From the NCBI GenBank assembly GCA_035630195.1, contig DASQLD010000151.1, forward strand, positions 1 through 15,207: a stretch of DNA of 15,207 nucleotides. Direction: 5' to 3'. This document shows positions 1 to 7,623 of this stretch, piece after piece (the first letter of the stretch is position 1; every line of letters begins with the position of its first letter). Both the position numbers and the translations under genes were made by a program. Source of the DNA: DASQDN01 sp035630195 (GTDB lineage: Bacteria > Acidobacteriota > Terriglobia > Bryobacterales > Bryobacteraceae). The notes beneath the pieces are model-generated. The model was not told where the DNA came from and ran no database searches. It was given only the letters and a program-made list of their open reading frames with translations.

Positions 1-988
1 CCAACGCTCGATACCGTAGCGAAGCTTCATCCACCGCCAACTCGGATTTCGCTTTTTCCCAGGCGAGGACATGCTGCAATGCAGGCGCGAGCTGCCCCGT
101 CGACTGATACACGTCCGCCAGCGCATGATGACATTGCGCGATGCGCGGCTTCAATCCCAGTTCCTCAGCGATGCGGAGGGCGCTTTCGAGTAGTTCAATC
201 GCTCTGGCATTCTCGTTGGCGCGCGCAGCAATGCGGCCCAAAGCAATCAGACTTGCCGCTTCCGAGCGCCGGTATTTGTCCTCACGGCGGATTTGCAGCG
301 CTTCGGTGTGGAACTGCAGAGCCTGCTCGTCATCGCCCAGAGCTTCGAACGCCTCACCCACATCGTTGAGCGCTCTCGCTGTGCTGACCCGATGATTCGC
401 CCGTCGCGCAAGGGCAAGCGCTTCAAGCAGCGCGGCCAAGGCTTCCTCGTGACGCTTTTGCGCTAGATAGGTAAGTCCGAGGCCGGACAAAGCGCGCGCC
501 TTACCCACAACTTCGTCCGGAGCTGTCTGAAAAACTTCAATACTCTGCTGATGAAGCGCCAGCGCTTCATCAAGGTCGCCAACTGAAAGCAAAATTCCAC
601 CTTTCACCGCATAGGCGAACGCCTTCGGTACTTCATCACCCGGTCTGCTCAGAAGCTCGATAGACTGATCGCTATTGCGCAGCGCTTCCTCGTAATTCCC
701 GAGGCTCCAGTGAACCAGCGCCAAAACTCCCCGCACTCGCGCTTCTGCTTCAATGTCGCCCCGGCTAAGCCGTAGAGCTTCAATGCACTGCGCCAGCGCG
801 GTTCTGAAATCCGATCGAATGTAGTGGACGAACGCCTCAACTGCCAGCGCCCTCGGGCGACCGGGTGAGAAGCCGATACGATCGGAGAGTTCTCGAGCTT
901 CTGCGGCAAGTGCAAGCATCTCATCCCACTGTTCCGAAGCTTGAAGTTGCCACGCCTTATGGAGGAGTGCTGAGATTTGAGCGGACAT
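1..988 (-). CDS. Tetratricopeptide (TPR) repeat protein, 3' end beyond the window
   Basis: Reading the minus strand from the ATG at 986-988 gives an uninterrupted frame of about 329 residues that leaves the window at base 1, so the C terminus is missing. A GGAG sequence lies six bases before the ATG and supports this start. The protein is a run of helical TPR units with the usual small/large residue pattern; recognisable repeat cores are NYEEALR, DLDEALALH, RHEEALAALLEAL, DDEQALQFHTEAL and ENARAIELLESAL. There is no signal peptide or membrane segment in the visible part, so a cytoplasmic location is likely. The last visible repeats (ALADVYQSTGQLAPALQH, then a helical stretch) resemble those that precede GGDEF, adenylate-cyclase or histidine-kinase outputs in other TPR proteins, so an enzymatic output domain may follow outside the window (inference). 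It lies 50 nt downstream of the AsmA-like gene on the same strand and may share its transcript. Confidence 0.85.
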   Translation of the reverse strand, partial: MSAQISALLHKAWQLQASEQWDEMLALAAEARELSDRIGFSPGRPRALAVEAFVHYIRSDFRTALAQCIEALRLSRGDIEAEARVRGVLALVHWSLGNYEEALRNSDQSIELLSRPGDEVPKAFAYAVKGGILLSVGDLDEALALHQQSIEVFQTAPDEVVGKARALSGLGLTYLAQKRHEEALAALLEALALARRANHRVSTARALNDVGEAFEALGDDEQALQFHTEALQIRREDKYRRSEAASLIALGRIAARANENARAIELLESALRIAEELGLKPRIAQCHHALADVYQSTGQLAPALQHVLAWEKAKSELAVDEASLRYRAL

Positions 989-1038
989 CAGTACTCCATT
1001 GTTGCCGATGGCGGATTGAAGGTTGGGTTTCGCGTGGC

Positions 1039-2709
1039 CTAGCGGGCAGTCCCAGCGCGAGTTGGGGCGGTCTCAGGCTCTTCTGCGGGTTTCTTGCGGT
1101 TGCGAGCCAAGCCGAACTTCGGCTTTTTCGCAGAACCTTCAATCGAGACCCGTAAGAACGTTCCAGCTCCATTCTTGGCCAAGAATGGGTCGACGGGCTT
1201 CAGCGCAATTCGCTTCCAACCAGTCATAGTCTGGGACACCTTCGCCTTTAGTTTGACTGTCCCGACAAAATCGACATTGTCGGCATCAAGATCGTAGTCA
1301 CCGGCCAAATCCATTTCGGCTCCCGGAATCGAAAATCCTAACTTCCGAAATGTGAGTTTCTCGTTTTCCATCTGGAAACTTCCATGCATGTCTGAGACGA
1401 CCTCGTCTATCTCGACGTTGTTCGGCTCGCCCTGCGCCTTGCGGCTCAGTTTGTCAATCTCATCCTGGATCTTCGAGCGTAGAAACTTTCCATTCGTTAT
1501 CTTGAACGTGCCGTTCAGCCCGAGTTTTTCGCGCACCTTGCTCGACAACGGCGGCAACGATATCTTCGTTTTGAGGAATAGAGTTCCTTCCATGAAAGGG
1601 GCGCCTTTCATCGCGAGGCGCAGCACGTCGCGAAGATTTCCGGCCGGCATGTTCGCGTCGAGATCGATGCTGCGGCGCTTATCTCCCTCATGCTTGATGA
1701 TGCCGCCGCTCGTCTGAAAATAAGTCGATCCGAGCTTCGCTTTGACCGGCTGCAGAACCGTGTTGCCATTCGTTCCGTCCACCAGCACTTCGAATTGCGT
1801 AGAAAGCGGGACGGGGTTGTTCGCCATCGTGAGACGAAAGTCCGGAACCGTTGCCTGACCTTTCGCGACGATCGAGGAAAGCACGCCTTTGAAGTTACCC
1901 GTGGAGCGCAGGATACCCGCGATGCCTTTGAATACACCAAGGTCCGCATTCTTGAATTCGTAATCACCCGTCAATGGCGTAGCACTGGGGTCATCGGCCA
2001 TCCATGGACCAAATGTTCCGATCGAATGAATCTGCCCTGGCGGTTTCGGATTGGTCAAGTCGGCGTCGTACTTCATCGCATGCTGCGTGCCGGCGGAGGT
2101 TAGTGTCACCCGCTGAAGATCGAATTCGAGCGGTGTTTTAGCGCGATCCTTAGGAAGAATTTTCAGGTTGCCGTTGCGGATGCGCACTTCCCGAATCAAA
2201 ACCTTGGTGGAACTCTTTTCTCCATCGCTCGCCTTCGACGGAGATTCGCCCGATTCCGAAGCGGTCAACGACCGGCGCTCCCCTTTCGGCGGAACATTAA
2301 TCCTCATTCCATCGAGCTCCACAAGATCGACGATCGTGGTTTCTTCCGACAAAGATCCTATATCCACGGTAAGACTGAACCGGTCAATAGAAAAAAGTTC
2401 GGGCAGGTCCTGCGGGGTGTCTTTGTAACGCATCAGAATGCCCTCGCCCTGCACTCCGGCGGTTACGCCGCGGCCGCGCTTGATCAAGATGTTGAGGGGC
2501 GACATCTTCGGCATCTTGATGCGAAGCTCCCTGATCTTCACGTCACTGTTGAAACGCTCGCTCAGATAGCGCATCGCCTCATCGCGAATCAACGGTTCGA
2601 CGCGGTGAGACAGCATCGATGCCGCGATGAACACACCCGCTAGTGCCAGCGCTGTGGCTCCGCTGATCCCATAGATCCAGCGCTTCTGCCGCCTGCTAAG
2701 TGCAACCAT
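1039..2709 (-). CDS. AsmA-like envelope protein
   Basis: A 556-residue protein with a short basic N terminus (RRQKR) and one hydrophobic segment at about residues 11-33, which fits an inner-membrane anchor with the rest in the periplasm. The remainder is rich in beta-strand patterns. The C-terminal third, from about residue 390 to 535, shows the AsmA-like C-terminal layout: a 'GTFKITNGKF' strand pair, a 'SDMHGSFQMENEKL' segment, 'GAEMDLAGDYDLD', a 'KVSQTMTGWKR' turn and 'GTFLRVSIEGSAKKPKF'. AsmA/TamB-type proteins are bridge-like proteins implicated in moving lipids to, or assembling, the outer membrane. The exact role of this acidobacterial type is not known. The tail from about residue 535 is charged and low in complexity. 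No strong Shine-Dalgarno sequence precedes the ATG. The gene is divergent from the FAD oxidoreductase (72 nt between starts) and is followed by the TPR gene. Confidence 0.85.
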   Translation of the reverse strand: MVALSRRQKRWIYGISGATALALAGVFIAASMLSHRVEPLIRDEAMRYLSERFNSDVKIRELRIKMPKMSPLNILIKRGRGVTAGVQGEGILMRYKDTPQDLPELFSIDRFSLTVDIGSLSEETTIVDLVELDGMRINVPPKGERRSLTASESGESPSKASDGEKSSTKVLIREVRIRNGNLKILPKDRAKTPLEFDLQRVTLTSAGTQHAMKYDADLTNPKPPGQIHSIGTFGPWMADDPSATPLTGDYEFKNADLGVFKGIAGILRSTGNFKGVLSSIVAKGQATVPDFRLTMANNPVPLSTQFEVLVDGTNGNTVLQPVKAKLGSTYFQTSGGIIKHEGDKRRSIDLDANMPAGNLRDVLRLAMKGAPFMEGTLFLKTKISLPPLSSKVREKLGLNGTFKITNGKFLRSKIQDEIDKLSRKAQGEPNNVEIDEVVSDMHGSFQMENEKLTFRKLGFSIPGAEMDLAGDYDLDADNVDFVGTVKLKAKVSQTMTGWKRIALKPVDPFLAKNGAGTFLRVSIEGSAKKPKFGLARNRKKPAEEPETAPTRAGTAR

Positions 2710-2781
2710 TGCCGTTCTTGGACGCTGCTAGAGTGTAACGGTTTCATAATGTGATCGGTCCGATCTCGTTAAAATCGAAAA
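2710..2781. promoter_or_regulatory. Divergent promoter region with possible leaderless start for the oxidoreductase
   Basis: This 72-nt gap separates the divergent AsmA-like and oxidoreductase starts and must hold both promoters. On the plus strand a TAAAAT box at 2770-2775 resembles a -10 element and lies only 6 nt before the ATG at 2782. No purine-rich ribosome binding site is present there. If the box is real, transcription would begin at or next to the A of the start codon, giving a leaderless mRNA (inference). No convincing -35 hexamer is visible 17 nt further upstream. Confidence 0.35.
2753..2765. promoter_or_regulatory. Perfect 13-bp palindrome, candidate operator
   Basis: GATCGG-T-CCGATC is a perfect inverted repeat with 6-bp arms and one central base. 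It lies between the two divergent start codons and just upstream of the TAAAAT box of the oxidoreductase. The single-base centre suits a dimeric DNA-binding protein better than an RNA hairpin. No matching regulator gene is in the window. Confidence 0.35.
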
Positions 2782-4335
2782 ATGGTTCAGTCGGTTCGAG
2801 AACTTACCGGACGGCGTTGGGATGCAGTGATTGTCGGCGCCGGTCACAACGGACTGACATGCGCCGCATACCTGGCCCGCGCAGGCAAACAGGTGCTGGT
2901 TCTCGAAGCCCGCGAGCGCATTGGTGGCGCATGCACCATCGATGAGCCTTGGCCGGGCGTCCGCATGTCGCCTTGCGCGTATCTCTGCGGGCTGCTCCAT
3001 CCACTCGTCATCGACGAACTTGGACTTGTGAAGCGCGGATTCGATTGGACTCCTGCCAGCAATGGCCTCTTCGTTCCATTCGAAGACGGTACCAGCGTGC
3101 AGTTGTTCGACGACGACGATCTATGCGCCGCCGAGATCCGCGCAATTTCCCCGAAGGATGTCGAAGGCTGGCGAGCAATGAACGATGTTATCGGCCGGCT
3201 CAGGGATGCGCTGCGACCGCCCGGCGCCCGCGATTTATGGATTGGCGATCCACCCTCGCCGGCCGAGATCGAAGAGAGGCTTGGAGACGACCGGGAAGCG
3301 CGCTCTCTGCTCTACGACTGGTCCATGGCAGAGTTCGTGGAACGCTATCTCAAAGATGAGCGGCTGCAAATCGCCTATCTCGGACAAGGTGTCATCGGAA
3401 CCAACGCGAGTCCGTTCGACGCCGGAACGGCTTCGATTCGGTTTCATCATTCTTCCGGTCGCCTTGGAGGAATTCCGGCTGGTTGGGGATATGTGAAAGG
3501 CGGCATCGGAACCGTATCGTTCCTGCTTTGCGACGCCGCGCGAGAAGCCGGCGCCATGGTCGCTACAGCGATTCGTGTAGCTGCCATCCTTCCCGGCGAA
3601 GGTGTGATCCTTGAAAGCGGAGAACGAGTCCAGTCGCGCTGCATCATCTCTAATGCCGACCCGATAGTCACACTGCGGCTGTTGGGCCCGAATGTCGATA
3701 CGAGTTGGAAGGCGCGCGTGGAGTCCATTCCGATTGAGGGCTGCACCGTGAAGGCCAATGTACTCTTACGGGAGTTGCCGAGCTTCCGCGCTCGTCCCGG
3801 AACATTGGAGCCTCATCACTTCGGTCAGGTCAACACGCCTCTCAATAAAGCTGAGTGGAAAGCGGGCTACACTGCGGCGCGCGCCGGCCAACTGCCCGAG
3901 TATCTTTGGACCGAACTCTATTTTCAGAGTGCGCAGGATCGGACTGTCGTCCCGGATGGCCTGCACACAATGAGCGTCTTCGCGCAGTATGTACCCTACC
4001 GGTTTCTCGATGGTGACTGGGACAGCCGGCGGCAAGCCGTCCGCGATCTGATCGTCCGATCCCTGCGGCGGTTCTGCGATAACGTACCCGAATGCATCAT
4101 CGATATGGAGATCTCGGGTCCTCCTGATATCGAGAAAAAAGTTGGGCTCACTGGTGGCCATATCTTTCAGGGAGAATGCCTCCCTGCGTACATGTGGTCA
4201 AACCGGTTGTCAGCCACCACTCCCATGGACGGCGTCTACTTGTGCGGCGCGTGTACGCATCCCGGCGGCAGTGTGATCGCCGTTAACGGCCGGAATGCGG
4301 CACGGGCGGTATTGCGACATCGGACTATGCAATAA
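2782..4335 (+). CDS. FAD-dependent oxidoreductase, phytoene desaturase/PYROXD2-like
   Basis: A 517-residue flavoprotein. The N-terminal Rossmann dinucleotide-binding fold is clear: VIVGAGHNGL gives the GxGxxG glycines at 19, 21 and 24, E42 at the end of the second strand would bind the ribose, and R-x-x-GG follows at 44-49. The C-terminal FAD segment is DGVYLCGACTHPGGSV followed by the helix NGRNAARAVL, as in the CrtI-like and PYROXD2 amine-oxidase superfamily. The length fits that family (about 500-550). There is no signal peptide, so the protein is probably cytoplasmic or membrane-peripheral. Typical CrtI homologues desaturate carotenoids, but PYROXD2-like members have poorly defined substrates and no other carotenoid gene is nearby, so I do not assign a substrate. 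The start has no clear Shine-Dalgarno sequence. The stop codon is 9 nt before the start of the amidohydrolase gene, implying co-transcription. Confidence 0.88.
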   Translation: MVQSVRELTGRRWDAVIVGAGHNGLTCAAYLARAGKQVLVLEARERIGGACTIDEPWPGVRMSPCAYLCGLLHPLVIDELGLVKRGFDWTPASNGLFVPFEDGTSVQLFDDDDLCAAEIRAISPKDVEGWRAMNDVIGRLRDALRPPGARDLWIGDPPSPAEIEERLGDDREARSLLYDWSMAEFVERYLKDERLQIAYLGQGVIGTNASPFDAGTASIRFHHSSGRLGGIPAGWGYVKGGIGTVSFLLCDAAREAGAMVATAIRVAAILPGEGVILESGERVQSRCIISNADPIVTLRLLGPNVDTSWKARVESIPIEGCTVKANVLLRELPSFRARPGTLEPHHFGQVNTPLNKAEWKAGYTAARAGQLPEYLWTELYFQSAQDRTVVPDGLHTMSVFAQYVPYRFLDGDWDSRRQAVRDLIVRSLRRFCDNVPECIIDMEISGPPDIEKKVGLTGGHIFQGECLPAYMWSNRLSATTPMDGVYLCGACTHPGGSVIAVNGRNAARAVLRHRTMQ

Positions 4336-4344
4336 GATGTGTTG

Positions 4345-5994
4345 ATGAGCCGATTGCTGGTCGTGCTTGCAACTGTTTGCCTCGCGTGGGCGCAAGAATA
4401 TGATCTGATCATTCGCAACGGCAAGCTGGTGGATGGAACCGGAAATCCCTGGCGAATGGCCGACGTGGGTGTGAAGGCCGGCAGGATCGTCCACGTTGGT
4501 AATTTGGGAACCGCCAAAGCAGCCAAAACGGTCGACGCTACAAATCTGATCGTCGCGCCGGGGTTCATCGATATTCATAACCACTCGGACGATTCGATCG
4601 TCACCGATGGTAATGCCGAGAGCATGATCCGGCAGGGCGTCACGTCGATGATCTTCGGCGAAGGTGGTTCTGCTGCGCCGTCCGGTGGCAAACAGGGTTC
4701 TGGATCCGGTGACACAGGATGGGCCGATTTCAAGAGCTACTACGCGCTCTTGCTGAAACAAGGCATCTCCACAAATGTGGGTTCCTATGTCGGTTCCAGC
4801 CAGCTCTGGACATATGTTCGCGGTCAACAGGCCGGGCCGCCCACGCCTGCGGAGCTTACCGATATGCAGTCCCATGTCAGAAAAGCAATGCAAGACGGCG
4901 CGCTGGGAGTCGCAAGCTCGCTCAGCGGACCTCCGGGTTCCTGGATCGATACCAATACGCTCATCGCAATGTGCAAAGTTGCTTCCGAGTATGGCGGAAT
5001 CTATTCGACGCACATGCGGACTGAGGGTCAAGGGCTTTTCGAATCGGTAGCCGAAGCGATCGAGATTGGCCGCAAGGCGAACCTGCCAGTCGACATCATT
5101 CACCTCAAAATAGCCGAGCACAAGATGTGGGGTCGAATGCCCGAACTGATCGCTACTATCAAGCAGGCTCGCGAAAACGGTCAGCAGGTGGAAGCGCATG
5201 TATACCCATACCGCGCCGGTCAGAATAATCTCGCAACCATCCTTCCGCCCTGGGTTCATGAAGGCGGCCAAGCCGCGATGATGGAACGTCTGAAAGATCC
5301 CGCGCAGCGCGCCAAGATTCGCGATCAAATTCAGAACGGGATACCAGGGACGAACTGGTACAACCATTACACTGCGACCGGGTCTTGGGAGGGCATGCTC
5401 CTGGTATCGCTGTCGAACCCCGAATATAAGAAGTTCGAAGGGAAGCGTATGAACGAAGTGATCCAGACGCTTGGCGGTGACCCTGTCGACGTACTTTTCA
5501 AGCTTCTTGAAGCCAATCGCATGTCCATCCCGACCATCTACTTCCATCACAGCGAACAGGACATGCGCTACGCGTTGCAGCAGCCATTCGTTTCCATCGG
5601 CTCGGATGGGACAGCCGTCAAGACCGAAGGTCCTCTGGCGCGAGGGAATCCGCATCTGCGTTACTACGGAACATTCCCGCGTGTCCTCGGGCGTTACGTG
5701 CGCGATGAAAAGGTAATCACGATGGAAGAGGCCGTTCGTAAGATGACCTCCGCCAATGCGGCAAAAATCGGAATCTATGATCGCGGGTACATCAGACCGG
5801 GAGTTTGGGCCGATATTACCGTCTTCGATCCCAAGACCGTAATCGATGAGGCTGTCTGGGAAAAGCCTCATCAGTATGCGAAGGGAATTGAATACGTGTT
5901 TGTGAACGGCGCGCTCGTGTTGGAAAAAGGTCGTCACACCAACGCGCGTCCCGGAAAGATTCTGTACGGTAGCGGCAAAGCAAGGGAATGACAA
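4345..5994 (+). CDS. Secreted N-acyl-D-amino-acid deacylase-family amidohydrolase
   Basis: A protein of 548-549 residues with a short signal peptide (MSRLLVVLATVCLAWA, likely cleaved before Q17), so periplasmic. It has the N-terminal amidohydrolase beta-sandwich (YDLIIRNGKLVDGTG), then PGFIDIHNHSD with metal-binding H78 and H80, later H223 (STHMRTEG), H253 (DIIHLKI) and the catalytic D421 (IGSDGTAV). The spacing closely follows known D-aminoacylases, which hydrolyse N-acyl-D-amino acids using zinc. The C terminus restores the sandwich (GVWADITVFDPKTV). An oddity is that the metal-ligand cysteine usual after GVTT is absent: the loop reads GVTSMIFGEGGS, with E106 there. An upstream GTG (4339) and TTG (4342) are in frame; the ATG at 4345 gives the cleanest signal peptide, though no good ribosome binding site is seen, and re-initiation from the preceding gene 9 nt upstream is plausible. 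The true substrate may not be a D-amino acid derivative. Confidence 0.87.
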
Positions 5995-6018
5995 TAGCCG
6001 AATTCCTGAATCTCACGG

Positions 6019-6031
6019 CGCTTTCAAAGCG
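6019..6031. promoter_or_regulatory. Perfect 13-bp palindrome upstream of the FGE gene
   Basis: CGCTTT-C-AAAGCG is a perfect inverted repeat with 6-bp arms about one centre base, lying 24 nt before the GTG start of the FGE gene and 25 nt after the deacylase stop. As RNA it could form only a 5-bp stem with a three-base loop and has no T-tract, so it is not a good terminator. It could be an operator, or chance. Confidence 0.25.
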
Positions 6032-6054
6032 TCGAAGCCCAAACGAGGAACATT

Positions 6055-7011
6055 GTGAACGACATGGCCGAAACTGCCACAGTTATACAACTGGAAGGAA
6101 TGGTCAGGATACCCGGCGGTACGTTCCTGATGGGTTCCGACAAGCATTACCCGGAGGAAAAGCCGGCCCATGAGGTATCGGTGGGGGGCTTCTGGATGGA
6201 TCAATACGCAGTCACCACCGCGCAGTTCTCGCGTTTCATCGATGCGAGCGGCTACGTGACTTCGGCCGAGCGACCGCCCAATCCCGCCGACTACCCCGGC
6301 GCCCTCCCCGAGATGCTCGTACCAGCTTCTGTCGTTTTTCAGAAGCCGCAGCAGAGAGTCGATTTGCGGAATCATTACAACTGGTGGACCTATATCGCGA
6401 GAGCAGACTGGAGACATCCGGAGGGACCGGAAAGCTCCATTGAAGGACGCGAGGATCATCCCGTGGTTCACGTGGCATACGAGGATGTCGAGGCCTATGC
6501 CAAATGGAGCGGCAAGGAATTGCCGACCGAGGCGGAATGGGAGTTTGCCGCGCGCGGTGGTTTGGAGAGCGCCGAGTATGCATGGGGAAGCGAATTCGAG
6601 CCGGAAGGTAAGTTGATGGCGAACACCTGGCAGGGAGAGTTTCCGCTTCAGAATCTCTGCAAGGATGGCTTCGAAGGCGTGGCCCCGGTTGGCTCGTTCC
6701 CGCCCAACGGTTACGGCCTGTACGAGATGACCGGCAATGTTTGGGAATGGACTACCGATTGGTATCAAACGCACGACCAGATCATCCACACCTGCTGCGG
6801 TAGCGTGAATCCAGTCGGCGGACCCCCTGAAAAGAGCTACGATGCCGCCACGCCGCAAATCAAGATCCCCAGGAAGGTCATGAAAGGCGGATCTTACCTC
6901 TGCGCGCCGAACTATTGCCGCCGCTATCGTCCCGCCGCGCGAATGCCCCAGGCTGTTGACACTTCGACTTGCCATCTGGGCTTTCGGTGTATCGTTCGTA
7001 CACCCGTATAA
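6055..7011 (+). CDS. Formylglycine-generating enzyme (FGE, SUMF1 family)
   Basis: A 318-residue protein spanning the whole FGE-sulfatase fold: IPGGTFLMGSD near the N terminus, HPVVHVAYEDVEAYAKWSGK, LPTEAEWEFAARGG, NGYGLYEMTGNVWEWTTDW and a C-terminal GGSYLCAPNYCRRYRPAAR followed by LGFRC. C283 and C288 have the spacing of the copper-binding catalytic pair of true FGEs, which many merely FGE-like proteins (for example EgtB relatives) lack. The enzyme oxidises a cysteine in a C-x-P-x-R motif of type I sulfatases to formylglycine, using O2. There is no signal peptide, so it acts in the cytoplasm before export of its clients. The GTG at 6055 is preceded 4 nt away by GAGGAA; an ATG three codons on is less well spaced. 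It lies 63 nt after the deacylase gene, probably in one operon. No sulfatase is in the window, so its client must be encoded elsewhere. Confidence 0.92.
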   Translation: MNDMAETATVIQLEGMVRIPGGTFLMGSDKHYPEEKPAHEVSVGGFWMDQYAVTTAQFSRFIDASGYVTSAERPPNPADYPGALPEMLVPASVVFQKPQQRVDLRNHYNWWTYIARADWRHPEGPESSIEGREDHPVVHVAYEDVEAYAKWSGKELPTEAEWEFAARGGLESAEYAWGSEFEPEGKLMANTWQGEFPLQNLCKDGFEGVAPVGSFPPNGYGLYEMTGNVWEWTTDWYQTHDQIIHTCCGSVNPVGGPPEKSYDAATPQIKIPRKVMKGGSYLCAPNYCRRYRPAARMPQAVDTSTCHLGFRCIVRTPV

Positions 7012-7026
7012 GCTCCCAAATACCGT

Positions 7027-7063
7027 TTCGATTTATTCGAATACTTGCGATTGCTTCGATTAT
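7027..7063 (+). repeat. Four imperfect 9-bp direct repeats upstream of the antitoxin gene
   Basis: Reading from 7027, the DNA breaks into TTCGATTTA, TTCGAATAC, TTGCGATTG and, after one extra base, TTCGATTAT. Each starts with TTCGA or the one-insertion variant TTGCGA, at a spacing of 9, 9 and 10 bp. The array overlaps the putative -35 box and ends just before the -10 box of the toxin-antitoxin operon. Same-face repeats at about one helical turn suit cooperative binding of a repressor. The excisionase-like antitoxin encoded next door is the obvious candidate for autoregulation (inference). Confidence 0.45.
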
Positions 7064-7071
7064 GAGATAAT
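7045..7071 (+). promoter_or_regulatory. Candidate sigma70-type promoter of the toxin-antitoxin operon
   Basis: TTGCGA at 7045-7050 and GATAAT at 7066-7071 resemble -35 and -10 boxes with a 15-bp spacer, somewhat shorter than the usual 17. Transcription would start about 20 nt before the antitoxin ATG at 7097. The -35 lies inside the 9-bp repeat array, so a bound repressor would block RNA polymerase. Confidence 0.35.
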
Positions 7072-7096
7072 CAGGGAAGACGAGAGCGAGCGAGTT

Positions 7097-7552
7097 ATGG
7101 CAGCGATCAAACCGCCGGTACCTACACTTCCTTCGGAAAGGGAAGCCATCTTGGCGAAAGAAACCAGCCGCATCCTTGCAACCAGAATGCCGGATACAGA
7201 TCCTCTGGAGCTTCGGATTCTCGGGCGCGATGTGTCAGAAGAAACGCTGAAGCTTCCTTCCGCCGCAGTCAAGTTACTATTACGTATTCTCGAGGAAATG
7301 GCGCGCGGCAACGCCGTCACGCTCATTCCACTACACGCGGAGTTAACAACTCAGGAAGCGGCCGACATGCTGAATATCTCACGGCCGACGCTGATCCAGC
7401 TTCTCAATGAAGCGAAGATTAAGTTCCGCCGTGTCGGCACCCACCGACGCATTTCTTTCGAATCGCTGATGGAATACAAGCGGGTGTCGCGCGCCAAACG
7501 TCAGGCAGCCATCGACGAGTTTGTCTCGTATAACGAGGAACTCGGTATCTGA
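7097..7552 (+). CDS. Excisionase-family helix-turn-helix antitoxin (partner of PIN toxin)
   Basis: A 151-residue cytoplasmic DNA-binding protein. The N-terminal half is helical. At about residues 92-135 it carries an excisionase/MerR-like winged helix: LTTQEAADMLNISRPTL is the helix-turn-helix, followed by FRRVGTHRRI as the wing. The C-terminal AKRQAAIDEFVSYNEELGI resembles the part that contacts the PIN toxin in this well-known two-gene family. The frame is open further upstream, but the ATG at 7097 is the first start that fits the homologous N terminus; the ribosome binding site is weak (GCGAG). It lies directly upstream of the PIN-domain gene. In this family the antitoxin neutralises the RNase toxin and represses its own operon, which agrees with the 9-bp repeats upstream. 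Nothing in this reading frame looks damaged. Confidence 0.85.
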   Translation: MAAIKPPVPTLPSEREAILAKETSRILATRMPDTDPLELRILGRDVSEETLKLPSAAVKLLLRILEEMARGNAVTLIPLHAELTTQEAADMLNISRPTLIQLLNEAKIKFRRVGTHRRISFESLMEYKRVSRAKRQAAIDEFVSYNEELGI

Positions 7553-7623
7553 GCAGGCTGGCGACTTTCACGGCGTTTTTCGGCGCCAATGTTCTTTATT
7601 CTGCGTTCCTCCGGGATCTCCTG

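Noticed and set aside
1690..2103. Plus-strand frames of 120-137 codons inside the AsmA-like gene
   Set aside because: They lie wholly within a minus-strand gene with clear family features and are low-complexity, Arg-rich translations typical of shadow frames.
4339..4344. GTG and TTG as upstream starts for the deacylase
   Set aside because: Both are in frame, but the ATG at 4345 gives a normal signal peptide and no ribosome binding site favours the others. The difference is only two residues.
4210..5994. A 594-codon open frame on the minus strand
   Set aside because: It is antisense to the well-supported deacylase and the end of the oxidoreductase, has no ribosome binding site and no recognisable domain. 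Long antisense frames are common opposite GC-rich codons.
6013..6975. A 320-codon minus-strand frame
   Set aside because: It is a mirror of the FGE gene, whose motifs on the plus strand are unambiguous; the antisense product has no family features.
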